Of a stretch of 40,806 nucleotides of DNA, positions 1 to 6,406 are shown one piece after another. The DNA comes from a virus, in IMG/VR virus record IMGVR_UViG_3300037189_020067, positions 1 through 40,806 of that record; one strand, 5' to 3'. The position numbers and the translations under genes are program-made. Position 1 is the first letter of the stretch. Every line of letters starts with the position of its first letter. Below the pieces are notes generated by a model. It was not told the DNA's origin. It made no database searches and worked only from the letters and a program-made list of their open reading frames with translations.

Positions 1-957
1 AGTGTTGGTAATTTCTGTAACATCATCAACGCGCTGCCCTTTTGTTTTGTGTTTAATCAATTGAAGATAATCAATTATCACTACTTTTCCCTTCGTTTTA
101 TTCACAAATCTTTTAATTTGGTAACGCAGTTTTGGCAAAGTTAATCCGCCATTGTCTTCGATTGTGATCGGTAGAGAATCGGCAAGAGTTATGGTATTTT
201 GGAAAGTTTCAAATTCGTGTTGCGTTGTCATGTTGTTATTTTTCAGCTTCGTTAGATGAATCGAAGAAAGGCAAGCAATCATCCGCTTCGAAATCTGATC
301 TGCTTTCATTTCAAGAGAAATAAATAAAATTGGGTTTCCCTCCTTAGCCAATCTTAAAGCCACGTTTGCTACTAAGGCACTTTTGCCCATAGCAGGACGA
401 CCAGCAATTATCACCAAATCACCAAGATCAAATCCATTTATGATTTCATCGATTGCTTTATAACCCGAAGAAATTGAAACAACTTTGTCTTTTGAGAATG
501 CTTCCCGCGCGGCTTTACCAAAAGAAACTGGTTGATTTTGGCTTTTTGTCGAAACAGCTTCCAATCTTTCAATTATTAATTCTTTGATTTCTTGGCTGTT
601 TTTAGAGGGATCAGAAAGCATTTCTTTAGATAAAAGTGCAATCTCCTCTAATTCTCTTTTATGCCTCAATTCTCGCAAAGTTTTGAGGGTTTCTGAAGGA
701 AAACTCCCTAAATAAAAATTTTCCAAAAGTGATTTATGATAATCTTTTAAATCAAGACTTTCAAAAAGTGATTTTAAAGCCAAATGATTTGCAGATAGCC
801 CTTGTTTCATGCAAGATTCAACGTGATTAAATATCTTTTTGTGCCTTAAATCAAGGAAATCATCTTCTTCTATTCCCAAGTGAGTTATAAAATCATTGTC
901 TCGGAGAATATCATTAAGCAATATTTGTTCTGCTTCTAGGTTAAAATGTATTTGCAT
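1..957 (-). CDS. dnaB: Replicative DNA helicase, DnaB family (3' end cut by window edge)
   Basis: Translating the minus strand from the ATG at 957 gives 319 uninterrupted residues running off the left edge. Residues 1-135 look like the DnaB N-terminal helical domain and linker. A RecA-like core follows: Walker A GRPAMGKS at 186-193, ISLEM at 214-218 (typical of DnaB), and Walker B KVVIIDYLQLI near 291-301. The last third with the DnaB H4 motif (QLSR) is outside the window. In this family the protein is the hexameric 5'-3' helicase that unwinds the phage fork. The start lies 3 bp past the stop of the upstream initiator-like gene, so the two are probably translationally coupled. Family call is very secure; whether the gene is intact cannot be seen. 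Confidence 0.95.
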   Translation of the reverse strand, partial: MQIHFNLEAEQILLNDILRDNDFITHLGIEEDDFLDLRHKKIFNHVESCMKQGLSANHLALKSLFESLDLKDYHKSLLENFYLGSFPSETLKTLRELRHKRELEEIALLSKEMLSDPSKNSQEIKELIIERLEAVSTKSQNQPVSFGKAAREAFSKDKVVSISSGYKAIDEIINGFDLGDLVIIAGRPAMGKSALVANVALRLAKEGNPILFISLEMKADQISKRMIACLSSIHLTKLKNNNMTTQHEFETFQNTITLADSLPITIEDNGGLTLPKLRYQIKRFVNKTKGKVVIIDYLQLIKHKTKGQRVDDVTEITNT

Positions 958-960
958 ATT

Positions 961-1473
961 TTAATATTTTGAAGAGTTAAAGATGTTTGACACAGATTTG
1001 TTTTCAAAACTATTCTCTTCCCACTTTCTAACTGCTGCCTTCCAATCCTTCATTGAGTTTTTTCCTACTTTCCATCCGTTGCTTTGGTAATGATCCATAA
1101 ACTTTTGAGGATTGACAAAGTTTTTTCTTTCTTGGCAATAATCAGAAACTTCTTGGAGAGTAGGTAAAACTGACTTGGTTATTTTAGGCTTTGAATTTTT
1201 AGGGGGTCTTCCTCCCTTACTTCCATTGTTTTTATTCGCAGTGATTTGCTTTGTTCTCTTTTCCGCATCTCTTTTAATATTTCCAATAATTGTTGTTGTT
1301 ACCATTTCAATTGCCAAATCTCCACTTTCCAAAATCTCAAAAGTTTCGTTAAAATGAAAAATTATTCTCAAGCATTCTTTCACCTGCTCACCAGTCATTT
1401 TGTAAAAATAGCTTTTCCAGTAATCCGTGTAAAACGGAAAACCTGCTTTGCTGGTTATTATTTCTTTTAACAT
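961..1473 (-). CDS. Replication initiator / helicase-loader-like protein
   Basis: This 170-residue protein has an N-terminal region MLKEIITSKAGFPFY..YWKSYF with acidic helices, a central basic low-complexity stretch (KNNGSKGGRPPKN, ~82-95), and a C-terminal block (about 106-153) containing SDYCQER, FVNPQKFMDHYQSNGWKVGKN and MKDWKAAVRKWEEN. That C-terminal block is a signature I know from small phage replication proteins encoded directly before DnaB helicases in low-GC phages and prophages. By position and signature it likely binds the origin or loads the helicase. It sits downstream of the TGGGTT repeat cluster and 3 bp before dnaB. The biochemical role is inference; the family resemblance is moderately secure. 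Confidence 0.6.
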   Translation of the reverse strand: MLKEIITSKAGFPFYTDYWKSYFYKMTGEQVKECLRIIFHFNETFEILESGDLAIEMVTTTIIGNIKRDAEKRTKQITANKNNGSKGGRPPKNSKPKITKSVLPTLQEVSDYCQERKNFVNPQKFMDHYQSNGWKVGKNSMKDWKAAVRKWEENSFENKSVSNIFNSSKY

Positions 1474-1550
1474 AGTTTCTAATTCCTATTTTCTTTTAAC
1501 TTATCTCTTATCTCTTCTTTCTTATATCTTATATCTATTAAGGCTTTTAA

Positions 1551-1607
1551 TGGGTTTTGATGGGTTATTTTAAAAAACCCAAATAAACCCAAATAACCCA
1601 ATGGGTT
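1551..1607. repeat. Iteron-like cluster of six TGGGTT hexamers
   Basis: TGGGTT occurs at 1551, 1561 and 1602; its complement AACCCA occurs at 1576, 1586 and 1595. Spacing is 9-10 bp between neighbours in each group, about one helical turn. The cluster lies between the HTH gene and the initiator-like gene. To its left is a purine-rich (minus strand) AT-rich tract with AGATAAG and AGATATA each repeated in tandem (about 1500-1545). A further copy sits inside the HTH gene at 1771. This resembles an origin (iterons plus AT-rich unwinding tract) or a multi-site operator; which one cannot be told from sequence. Confidence 0.55.
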
Positions 1608-1796
1608 TTATTCAATAATATTGACTTTAGCCTTTGCCTGTCTATTGCCAGAGCCTTTTAACTGAATTTTGTATTTTTTCAAATAACTCATCAAAGTTGG
1701 CATGGTAATTTTAAGAATTTGACACAATTCTCTATTCTTTTTTGTTAAATAAAGTTGCTTTAATTCCGATTGGGTTATTGTTAATTTTGTTTTCAT
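1608..1796 (-). CDS. Small helix-turn-helix DNA-binding protein
   Basis: A 62-residue basic protein. Residues about 21-45 (NRELCQILKITMPTLMSYLKKYKI) have the spacing of a helix-turn-helix: helix, a turn around K29-I30-T31, then a recognition helix PTLMSYLKKY. The C-terminus is basic (KGSGNRQAKAKV). No sensor or dimerisation domain is present, so it is not a CI-type repressor. It lies just upstream of the TGGGTT cluster, and its stop codon touches the last repeat, so it may bind those repeats or regulate the dnaB operon. No clear Shine-Dalgarno sequence precedes the ATG. DNA binding is likely; role unknown. Confidence 0.6.
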   Translation of the reverse strand: MKTKLTITQSELKQLYLTKKNRELCQILKITMPTLMSYLKKYKIQLKGSGNRQAKAKVNIIE

Positions 1797-1835
1797 AAAA
1801 GTAAAAGTAAAGATTAAATTTAATCAGTCAAGAGA

Positions 1836-2189
1836 TTATTTTGTAAAAGCTGAAAAGTTTTTGATTAAATGAATTAAATCTAAAAAACGTTGAAAAGCTA
1901 TTTTGAAAATAATTTTACCAAAATATTTTCTAAGAATTATTCTAACTTTTAACTGGTCAATTTGGTTTTCTTCAAAATTTATTTCTGATAATTTTTTGCC
2001 AGTAATGTATTCGGCTAATCTGATAATTTTTTTTCTATTTCGTGAGTATTCTCGAACCAGTACAGTCTTGTCTTTTGCATAAATTAATTGAACGCTACAA
2101 ACAGCGCGCAACGCTTGATTCATCAATTTTATTTCTTCATCTAGTATTCTGTGCGATAATCTTAAAAGATTTCCTTGATCGTCTTGCAT
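1836..2189 (-). CDS. Hypothetical protein, basic, early region
   Basis: I chose the internal ATG at 2189 (117 residues, beginning MQDDQGNLLRL) because AAGGGGAC stands 4 bases before it. The reading frame is open to an ATG at 2240, but that upstream start has no ribosome-binding site and the extra 17 codons overlap an inverted repeat. The product is strongly basic in its middle and C-terminal part (VREYSRNRKKIIRLAEY, RIILRKYFGKIIFKIAFQRF), with a hydrophobic-basic alternation suggesting helices. I do not recognise the family. It is the first gene downstream (in transcription direction) of the structured 2245-3040 region. Its start looks subject to RNA-level control (see 2193-2271). Confidence 0.5.
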   Translation of the reverse strand: MQDDQGNLLRLSHRILDEEIKLMNQALRAVCSVQLIYAKDKTVLVREYSRNRKKIIRLAEYITGKKLSEINFEENQIDQLKVRIILRKYFGKIIFKIAFQRFLDLIHLIKNFSAFTK

Positions 2190-2192
2190 ACT

Positions 2193-2271
2193 GTCCCCTT
2201 GTAGTTTGGCGATCTGCGACAGGGGACTACCGCAGACCATAATAAAATTCTAAATTAAAAAGTCGTCCCCT
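2193..2271 (-). promoter_or_regulatory. Competing inverted repeats masking a ribosome-binding site
   Basis: On the minus strand, AGGGGAC occurs at 2271-2265 and again at 2199-2193, with its complement GTCCCCT between them at 2227-2221. The central copy can pair 7 bp with either flank. The downstream copy is the Shine-Dalgarno sequence of the gene starting at 2189. Pairing with the upstream copy would free it; pairing downstream would hide it. A second small hairpin TCTGCG/CGCAGA overlaps the central copy. This is the geometry of a translational switch, but it may instead be a repeated operator. Confidence 0.4.
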
Positions 2272-3040
2272 ACTTCTTAATTTCTTTCACCGCTCTCAAC
2301 CCCTATTTCTAAGAATCAAGATAAAACCAACGCCCCTAGCCCGAGTTTCCAATTTCTTGGCTGGCTCTCCTAAAAGTCCCACGGTTTGCCTTGCGACTTA
2401 ACGCTAACGATTGCGCTGGTTGTTTTATTCTTAATTCATATTTCTAAGAATCAAGATAAAAGCGAGACCTGCCAAGGCATAAACTTTGACAATTCGCCAA
2501 GTGTATCTAGCCAATGCTAAATCACAATTTTATTTACCCCCCGCCTTTGCGTGCGGGGCTTGTCCTTTCGGAATTTAAGAAAGCCTAATTTTTCAGCTTT
2601 CCTGCTATTTCTAGCTAGTTTGGCAAGATTTTATTGGCTTTCGCCTCACGGCAGGAGACTTGCCAGCCCCTTAGTCCGAAGCTTGAACTGTTATTTCACT
2701 TGTCCACCTTGCGGCAGGAAAATATTTGTCAGGAAGCTTACGCATTTCTGCGCTTTTCTATACACATTTTTTAGATATGTATAGAAAACCAAAAAAATCT
2801 ATATGTATTTCCCGAAAGCTTTTTTACGACTTTCGGGTTAGCCTTAGAAATAACTAAGGCACACTTCCCTTTTAGAAGCGTGTTTTATCCCCCGCTACGC
2901 AGTGAATAAATTATCGAAGTTGGCGAGAAAATAGTGATTACCCGCCAACCAACAAACCTAGTTGCAACTAAGCTTGCTCTAGCTCATCAACTATGTTTCA
3001 AGTGAGAGGATCTAGTCGTATAGTTTAAAACTACCGCCTA
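2245..3040 (-). ncRNA. Candidate large structured non-coding RNA (~800 nt)
   Basis: No convincing gene lies here, yet the stretch is dense in perfect hairpins. Read on the minus strand, five stems are capped by GAAA tetraloops: CGCA/TGCG (2741-2752), GGC/GCC (2636-2645), GCTA/TAGC (2604-2615), TCC/GGA (2563-2572) and CCAA/TTGG (2349-2360). Others are an 11-bp stem (2754-2764 with 2778-2788), CCCGAAAG/CTTTCGGG (2811-2837), GCCTTAG/CTAAGGC (2841-2860), GTTGGCG/CGCCAAC (2919-2949) and CCCCGC/GCGGGG (2539-2558). On the plus strand the same loops read TTTC, so the minus strand, that of the neighbouring genes, is favoured. Length, ornateness and phage setting resemble GOLLD and ROOL RNAs; I cannot assign a family. 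A weak promoter (TTGTAA, 17 bp, TAAACT) overlaps the 5' end near 3020-3050. Ends are approximate. Confidence 0.6.
2304..2461. repeat. Exact 23-nt direct repeat, two copies
   Basis: The 23 bases at 2304-2326 recur identically at 2439-2461, 135 bp apart; the core is CTAAGAATCAAGATAAAA. Both copies lie in the 3' part of the putative RNA. On the minus strand each copy contains TTCTTA and is followed by a complementary TAAGAA (7-bp pairing near 2426-2451 for one; 6-bp, longer loop, near 2274-2312 for the other), so both could form equivalent hairpins. Confidence 0.8.
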
Positions 3041-3044
3041 AAAA

Positions 3045-3197
3045 TTACAAATCAAGTTCTTGTTTTACTGAATTTTCAAGCGGTTTAGAAGGCAAATCAT
3101 TATCAAAACTTTCAAGATAACAATGTGCAAAATAAGTTAAACCAACAAAAAAAATGGTTGCTATCGCTAAAAAAATTTTTTCTTTTAAAGTGAACAT
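3045..3197 (-). CDS. Small single-pass membrane protein
   Basis: A 50-residue open reading frame starting MFTLKEKIFLAIATIFFVGL. Residues about 8-25 form one hydrophobic segment preceded by two lysines, then an acidic tail (ESFDNDLPSKPLENSVKQEL). Topology would be N-in with the tail outside the inner membrane. It lies 3 bp after the stop of the next small membrane gene and is followed by the structured region 2245-3040. No family recognised. It is short, but the gene order, strand and membrane character support it. Confidence 0.55.
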   Translation of the reverse strand: MFTLKEKIFLAIATIFFVGLTYFAHCYLESFDNDLPSKPLENSVKQELDL

Positions 3198-3200
3198 TTT

Positions 3201-3326
3201 TTAAAAAAATTTGATTAAGTAAAATGTTAGGCTAAGAATTAAAGAAATTGTAAGCGGTAAAATGATGATTTTTTTGATAAGATCAAGTCGTTCTTGAAGC
3301 TCTTCGGCTTCGGATTTGTAGTCCAT
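3201..3326 (-). CDS. Very small membrane protein with amphipathic N-terminus
   Basis: A 41-residue product: a charged helix MDYKSEAEELQERLDLIKK followed by one hydrophobic segment (about 20-38, IIILPLTISLILSLTFYLI). A strong ribosome-binding site AAGGAG lies 6-7 bases before the ATG, made from the last codons of the upstream gene (its TGA at 3330-3332), which implies translational coupling. Function unknown; a phage-encoded membrane effector or superinfection-exclusion type peptide is possible but not shown. Confidence 0.6.
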   Translation of the reverse strand: MDYKSEAEELQERLDLIKKIIILPLTISLILSLTFYLIKFF

Positions 3327-3329
3327 TTT

Positions 3330-3548
3330 TCACTCCTTAATTTTAAAAGTTTTAAAAGCTGGTTTTCTGCCCCTTTTTGCACCAGTTGGCATTGGTTTAT
3401 TAAATGCTTTGCAGTAAGATTTGATATGAAACCGCAAGCCTTGATGACTTGTGAGCGGTTCAATCATTGCCGCCATTTCGGGAAAGCCTAGATTTTCGGC
3501 GATCATTTTTTCGTAAATTTCGGCAGTTGTAAATTCTTTTTTGTTCAT
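3330..3548 (-). CDS. Hypothetical early protein, basic C-terminus
   Basis: A 72-residue protein starting MNKKEFTTAEIYEKMIAENLGF, with AAAGGAAAT just before the ATG. It is helical in the N-terminal half and basic towards the end (KPMPTGAKRGRKPAFKTFKIKE); GAKRGRKP resembles an AT-hook-like GRKP motif, suggesting nucleic-acid contact. The overlapping frame (74 codons, 3239-3463) was rejected because it lacks a ribosome-binding site and its length conflicts with the coupled small gene downstream. Family not recognised. Confidence 0.65.
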   Translation of the reverse strand: MNKKEFTTAEIYEKMIAENLGFPEMAAMIEPLTSHQGLRFHIKSYCKAFNKPMPTGAKRGRKPAFKTFKIKE

Positions 3549-3564
3549 AATTTCCTTTTTTAAA

Positions 3565-3879
3565 TTAAAGTTTGGTTCGATTTGAAGCCAATGGTCTTTT
3601 TTTTGTTGGAGTTGGTTTATAATCGTTAGATGTTTCTGATAATTTTTTTATATCTTCTTCTAGTAGTGTTTTAAATTTTAATTTAAAACTTTTAAGAAAT
3701 TGTTCAATTTCATCGAAATTTTTAAAAGACTTTAAAACGTTATATCCGCCACTAATATTTTTTTTTGTTATAATGTGCAAAATGCCAGTTTTTTGCTTTG
3801 ATTCTAAAAGTTCTAAATCTAAATCCAAAGCCTCACTAATTTTTTGAAACTTTTGGATTGCGTAAAATTCTTTTATCAT
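3565..3879 (-). CDS. Hypothetical early protein
   Basis: A 104-residue protein with alternating lysine-rich and acidic helices (FQKISEALDLDLELLESKQK; EQFLKSFKLKFKTLLEEDIKKLSE) and a proline/lysine-rich tail (KPTPTKKRPLASNRTKL). GGGGGAA precedes the ATG at a normal distance. It lies 3 bp after the gene ending at 3883. Nothing in it indicates a known fold or enzyme. Part of the leftward early operon. Confidence 0.65.
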   Translation of the reverse strand: MIKEFYAIQKFQKISEALDLDLELLESKQKTGILHIITKKNISGGYNVLKSFKNFDEIEQFLKSFKLKFKTLLEEDIKKLSETSNDYKPTPTKKRPLASNRTKL

Positions 3880-3882
3880 AAT

Positions 3883-4101
3883 TTATTCCCCCAATTTTAA
3901 AAAATCTAAGCGTTCATTAATTCTTGCAAGCATTATTTTGTCGCAAGTTACTGGTACGCCGTTTGCCATTAAATAAACGCCGTCCTGATCCGTTTTAATT
4001 AGCCTGCCGATGTTTAAAGAGCCAAAGATTAATTCGCCTTGCAAGGTTTTCACATGGATTAGCGGTTGGATTTCTTTTTTGATTATAATTTCGTTTTTCA
4101 T
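3883..4101 (-). CDS. Hypothetical early protein, beta-rich
   Basis: A 72-residue protein. The pattern IIIKKEIQPLIHVKTLQGELIFGSLNIGRLIKTDQDGVYLMANGVPVTCDKI suggests a small beta-barrel (several short strands separated by G-S, D-G and N-G turns), followed by one helix (ARINERLDFLKLG). It sits 6 bp downstream of the methyltransferase gene and is probably co-transcribed with it. A role as methyltransferase accessory is only suggested by position. No family recognised. Confidence 0.65.
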   Translation of the reverse strand: MKNEIIIKKEIQPLIHVKTLQGELIFGSLNIGRLIKTDQDGVYLMANGVPVTCDKIMLARINERLDFLKLGE

Positions 4102-4107
4102 AGTTTT

Positions 4108-5685
4108 TTAATTTAATAAAAGTTGAAGGTTGCTTGGTAAGTGTAAAAAGTTTTTCTTAAAGAATTTTTCCGCTTCATTTTGAGAAACTTTCGAGCTTCC
4201 TTCAAATTCTTGCGCCGCTTCTTCTGGCGATTTAATCCATTTGTTTAATCTTGCCGCTTCGATATTTAAAGCTTTGATAAAATCTTGGTTAAATTTGATG
4301 TGGACGTTATTATTCTTGAAGATCTTAATTTCGGCAAGAATTGCGCCGTTACTCTCAAGATTAAATGGAACTCCAGCGGTTTGATATTTATTGCCATCCC
4401 ATTTAGTTGGAAAGCCTAAGTTATTAGCAACGGCAACAATATCCGCAATTAATTCACAAGCTACATTTGCTAAATATTTTTGAGAATAACCATCCCAACA
4501 ACTCCAATAGTCCAAAATAATGCGGTAATCAAGCGTGTAGTGCGTTAAGTCTTTCTTTGCATATCTCCAGCCGTCTTTTTCCCAAGTTTTTTTATTTGAT
4601 TTGTAATTTATTACGTTTTTTTCTTCTGTCATTGCGTGATGCAGTTCGATCAATTGCTGGTCGTAGTATTGATTGGCGTTTTTCATTGCCCAAATTACAA
4701 TCGCAAAAATATTTGACTCGTTAAAATCAACTGAAACTTGATCCAGCATTTTATCGAGCAACACTTTTTTTTGCCTAGTTGCCAACCTGCTTGTGATTTT
4801 GTCTAATTTATCGAATAACTCTTTCCAGTAGAGATTTTTAAGCCCTTTAATTTTGCTTTTTAAGCCAGTTTTAGCAATATCAAGGGTGATTCCTAATTCT
4901 TTCAGTAAAGCCTCGTCCAATTCGCTTAGTTTGCGGTAATTTGAAAGCAAATTTTCAAGCTCTTTTGAATAAAGAGTTGTTAAAGTTTCAATCAAATTTG
5001 TTGCAACCTCAATTTCATTTTTTAAATCTTTTCTTTTTTTATCTTCAAAATCATATTTAGATTCGTTAGTTATTTTGATTTTAAATTCTGAATTGAACCA
5101 GCTATCAAAAGGATCGATTGGTTTGCTGCCAAAGCTGCCTTCTTTTGTCAAAATTATTTCTAGCAAATCAACTTTTGCTCTTGCCGCCCTGTCTTCGGAA
5201 TTTAAAAAATCAAAAGAACCAACAATTGAAGCAGTGCCATTTCTTGATTTTATTGCTTCTTTTATTTCGATTGACTCGCTCCAGCGTGAAGGAATTACGA
5301 GATAAATTTTCTTTGCGAAAGCTTCTTTAATTAACTTCTCCGACCATTCCACAAATTGAGAATAAGGCGGGTTTGAAAAAATCACATCAACTTGTTTATC
5401 AATCAGTGATTGATTCCAAAAATCAGTTCCCAAAATCACAACATCAGCGGGCAGTTGTGCAATTAAAATTTCTGATTCCTCGATTGCGAATTTTTCAAGC
5501 TGTAAATTTGGATTAAATTCTTCAAGCTTTCTAAAAACCTTTCCATTTCCCGCACCAACTTCTAAAATTGAGATTTTGGAATGAGTTCCTAATTTTGTGG
5601 CCAAAGCAAAAATTATTTCGTTAGTTGTGGGATAAAATTCTTGATCTTGCCCCGCTTGTTTTAGAGTTTGAATTAAATTTTTCAT
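4108..5685 (-). CDS. DNA adenine-type methyltransferase with C-terminal DUF4942-like domain
   Basis: A 525-residue protein. Residues 38-48 (ISILEVGAGNG) are SAM-binding motif I, and SNPPY at 104-108 is the catalytic motif IV of N6-adenine or N4-cytosine methyltransferases. A coiled charged region follows (about 200-300). The C-terminal half, with NYKSNKKTWEKDGWRYAKKDLTHYTLDYR and DYWSCWDG, matches my recollection of DUF4942, a domain fused to phage and plasmid methyltransferases. By family it methylates DNA in the cytoplasm; with the ArdC-like gene in the same operon, shielding phage DNA from host restriction is the likely benefit. No partner endonuclease is visible, so it appears to be an orphan. 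Target sequence cannot be predicted. Confidence 0.85.
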   Translation of the reverse strand: MKNLIQTLKQAGQDQEFYPTTNEIIFALATKLGTHSKISILEVGAGNGKVFRKLEEFNPNLQLEKFAIEESEILIAQLPADVVILGTDFWNQSLIDKQVDVIFSNPPYSQFVEWSEKLIKEAFAKKIYLVIPSRWSESIEIKEAIKSRNGTASIVGSFDFLNSEDRAARAKVDLLEIILTKEGSFGSKPIDPFDSWFNSEFKIKITNESKYDFEDKKRKDLKNEIEVATNLIETLTTLYSKELENLLSNYRKLSELDEALLKELGITLDIAKTGLKSKIKGLKNLYWKELFDKLDKITSRLATRQKKVLLDKMLDQVSVDFNESNIFAIVIWAMKNANQYYDQQLIELHHAMTEEKNVINYKSNKKTWEKDGWRYAKKDLTHYTLDYRIILDYWSCWDGYSQKYLANVACELIADIVAVANNLGFPTKWDGNKYQTAGVPFNLESNGAILAEIKIFKNNNVHIKFNQDFIKALNIEAARLNKWIKSPEEAAQEFEGSSKVSQNEAEKFFKKNFLHLPSNLQLLLN

Positions 5686-5689
5686 AAAA

Positions 5690-5950
5690 TTACTGGTTAT
5701 ATGTTGATCTGATTATTTTATAAAATTCTTGCTGCTTTAATTTATTATCAAACTTGCTCGCTTGCGCGTCTAAGCCAATAACAACTAGCCAAAAGCAACT
5801 GGCGGCAATTATCCCGACCAGAATTGAAGCTCTCAAAATTCCTGAATTATTTTCTAAATCAAAATTTTGATCCAGAACGCCAGCAAATCTTTTATTTTGC
5901 GCGCGGTTAAATTTTGCGGTGGCAATTATTTTTTTGATTTTATTTAGCAT
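5690..5950 (-). CDS. Small membrane protein
   Basis: An 86-residue protein: a basic N-terminus (LNKIKKIIATAKFNRAQNKR), one strong transmembrane segment at about 39-61 (ILRASILVGIIAASCFWLVVIGL), and a polar tail. The start is preceded by AACAGGGGGAAAAA, one of four near-identical leader blocks in this operon. It sits 4 bp before the methyltransferase start. Positive-inside rule predicts a cytoplasmic N-terminus. Function unknown. Confidence 0.65.
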   Translation of the reverse strand: MLNKIKKIIATAKFNRAQNKRFAGVLDQNFDLENNSGILRASILVGIIAASCFWLVVIGLDAQASKFDNKLKQQEFYKIIRSTYNQ

Positions 5951-5965
5951 TTTTTCCCCCTGTTT

Positions 5966-6280
5966 TTAGTTGATTGTTAATATTTGCGCTTTTCCTTTTT
6001 TGCCATTCCAAGAGTAGGCTTTGACGTTAGTGGTAAATTGATTCAAAAAAGCGTGAATATCAAAGCCTTCAGCTTTTGATTGATCTAAAATTTTAGTCAT
6101 CAAATCTTTGCCTTTATTTGATAAAATAATGTTGCTCGATTGAGCTTCGCAATTAGCCGCAATTCTTGGCGCTCTTAATTGAATGAAGCCTAAACATTCG
6201 CCAGTTGCTAAATCTTTCGCGAAATAGCGATAGGTATTCTCAAAATTTGGTGAAATTTGTTGGTTGAATTGAATTTTCAT
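5966..6280 (-). CDS. Hypothetical early protein
   Basis: A 104-residue soluble protein beginning MKIQFNQQISPNFENTYRYF and ending WNGKKGKAQILTIN. It contains FAKDLATGECLGFIQLRAPRIAANCEAQSSNI, with no recognised motif. The leader AATCAGGGGCACAAA matches the conserved leader block of this operon. It lies between the ArdC-like gene and the small membrane gene. Small proteins in such positions of phage operons are often anti-restriction or host-takeover factors, but nothing in the sequence shows that here. Confidence 0.65.
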   Translation of the reverse strand: MKIQFNQQISPNFENTYRYFAKDLATGECLGFIQLRAPRIAANCEAQSSNIILSNKGKDLMTKILDQSKAEGFDIHAFLNQFTTNVKAYSWNGKKGKAQILTIN

Positions 6281-6375
6281 TTTGTGCCCCTGATTTTATT
6301 ATTATTAATTTCCTTATTCTTTTTAATTCCTTTTAATTCTTAGTCAACAATTATTTTCAATTATTTTTAATTATT

Positions 6376-6406
6376 TTAAGAGCCGTGGTGAGGCTCCCTT
6401 TTTTAT
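6376..6406. terminator. Hairpin with T-run between early genes
   Basis: GAGCC (6380-6384) and GGCTC (6392-6396) form a stem with a 7-base loop. On the plus strand CCTTTTTTATT follows, the shape of a rho-independent terminator. On the minus strand (the gene direction) the trailing tract is TTAAAATAATT, weaker. It lies just after the stop of the ArdC-like gene and could trim the leftward transcript or block antisense transcription. Confidence 0.5.

Noticed and set aside
1608-1796. Lysogeny repressor
   Set aside because: Only an HTH-sized protein with no dimerisation or cleavage domain; no integrase or excisionase is present to support a lysogeny module.
2190-2240. Longer N-terminus (17 extra codons) for the gene ending at 1836
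   Set aside because: The upstream ATG has no Shine-Dalgarno sequence, while AAGGGGAC stands before the internal ATG at 2189; the extra codons overlap the inverted repeats.
2304-2461. CRISPR array
   Set aside because: Only two copies of the repeat, with a 112-bp interval; no further repeat units and no cas genes.
2551-2784. Open frame of 77 codons on the plus strand
   Set aside because: It lies across the hairpin-rich region, has Cys/Arg/Leu-rich composition unlike the phage genes, no ribosome-binding site, and runs against the local gene direction.
2245-3040. Group I/II intron, RNase P RNA or decayed transposon
   Set aside because: No group II domain V-like sequence, no reverse transcriptase or homing endonuclease frame, no RNase P core motifs, no terminal inverted repeats or transposase remnants.
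3239-3463. Open frame of 74 codons on the minus strand
   Set aside because: It overlaps two coupled genes (3330-3548 and 3201-3326) that have good ribosome-binding sites; it has none.
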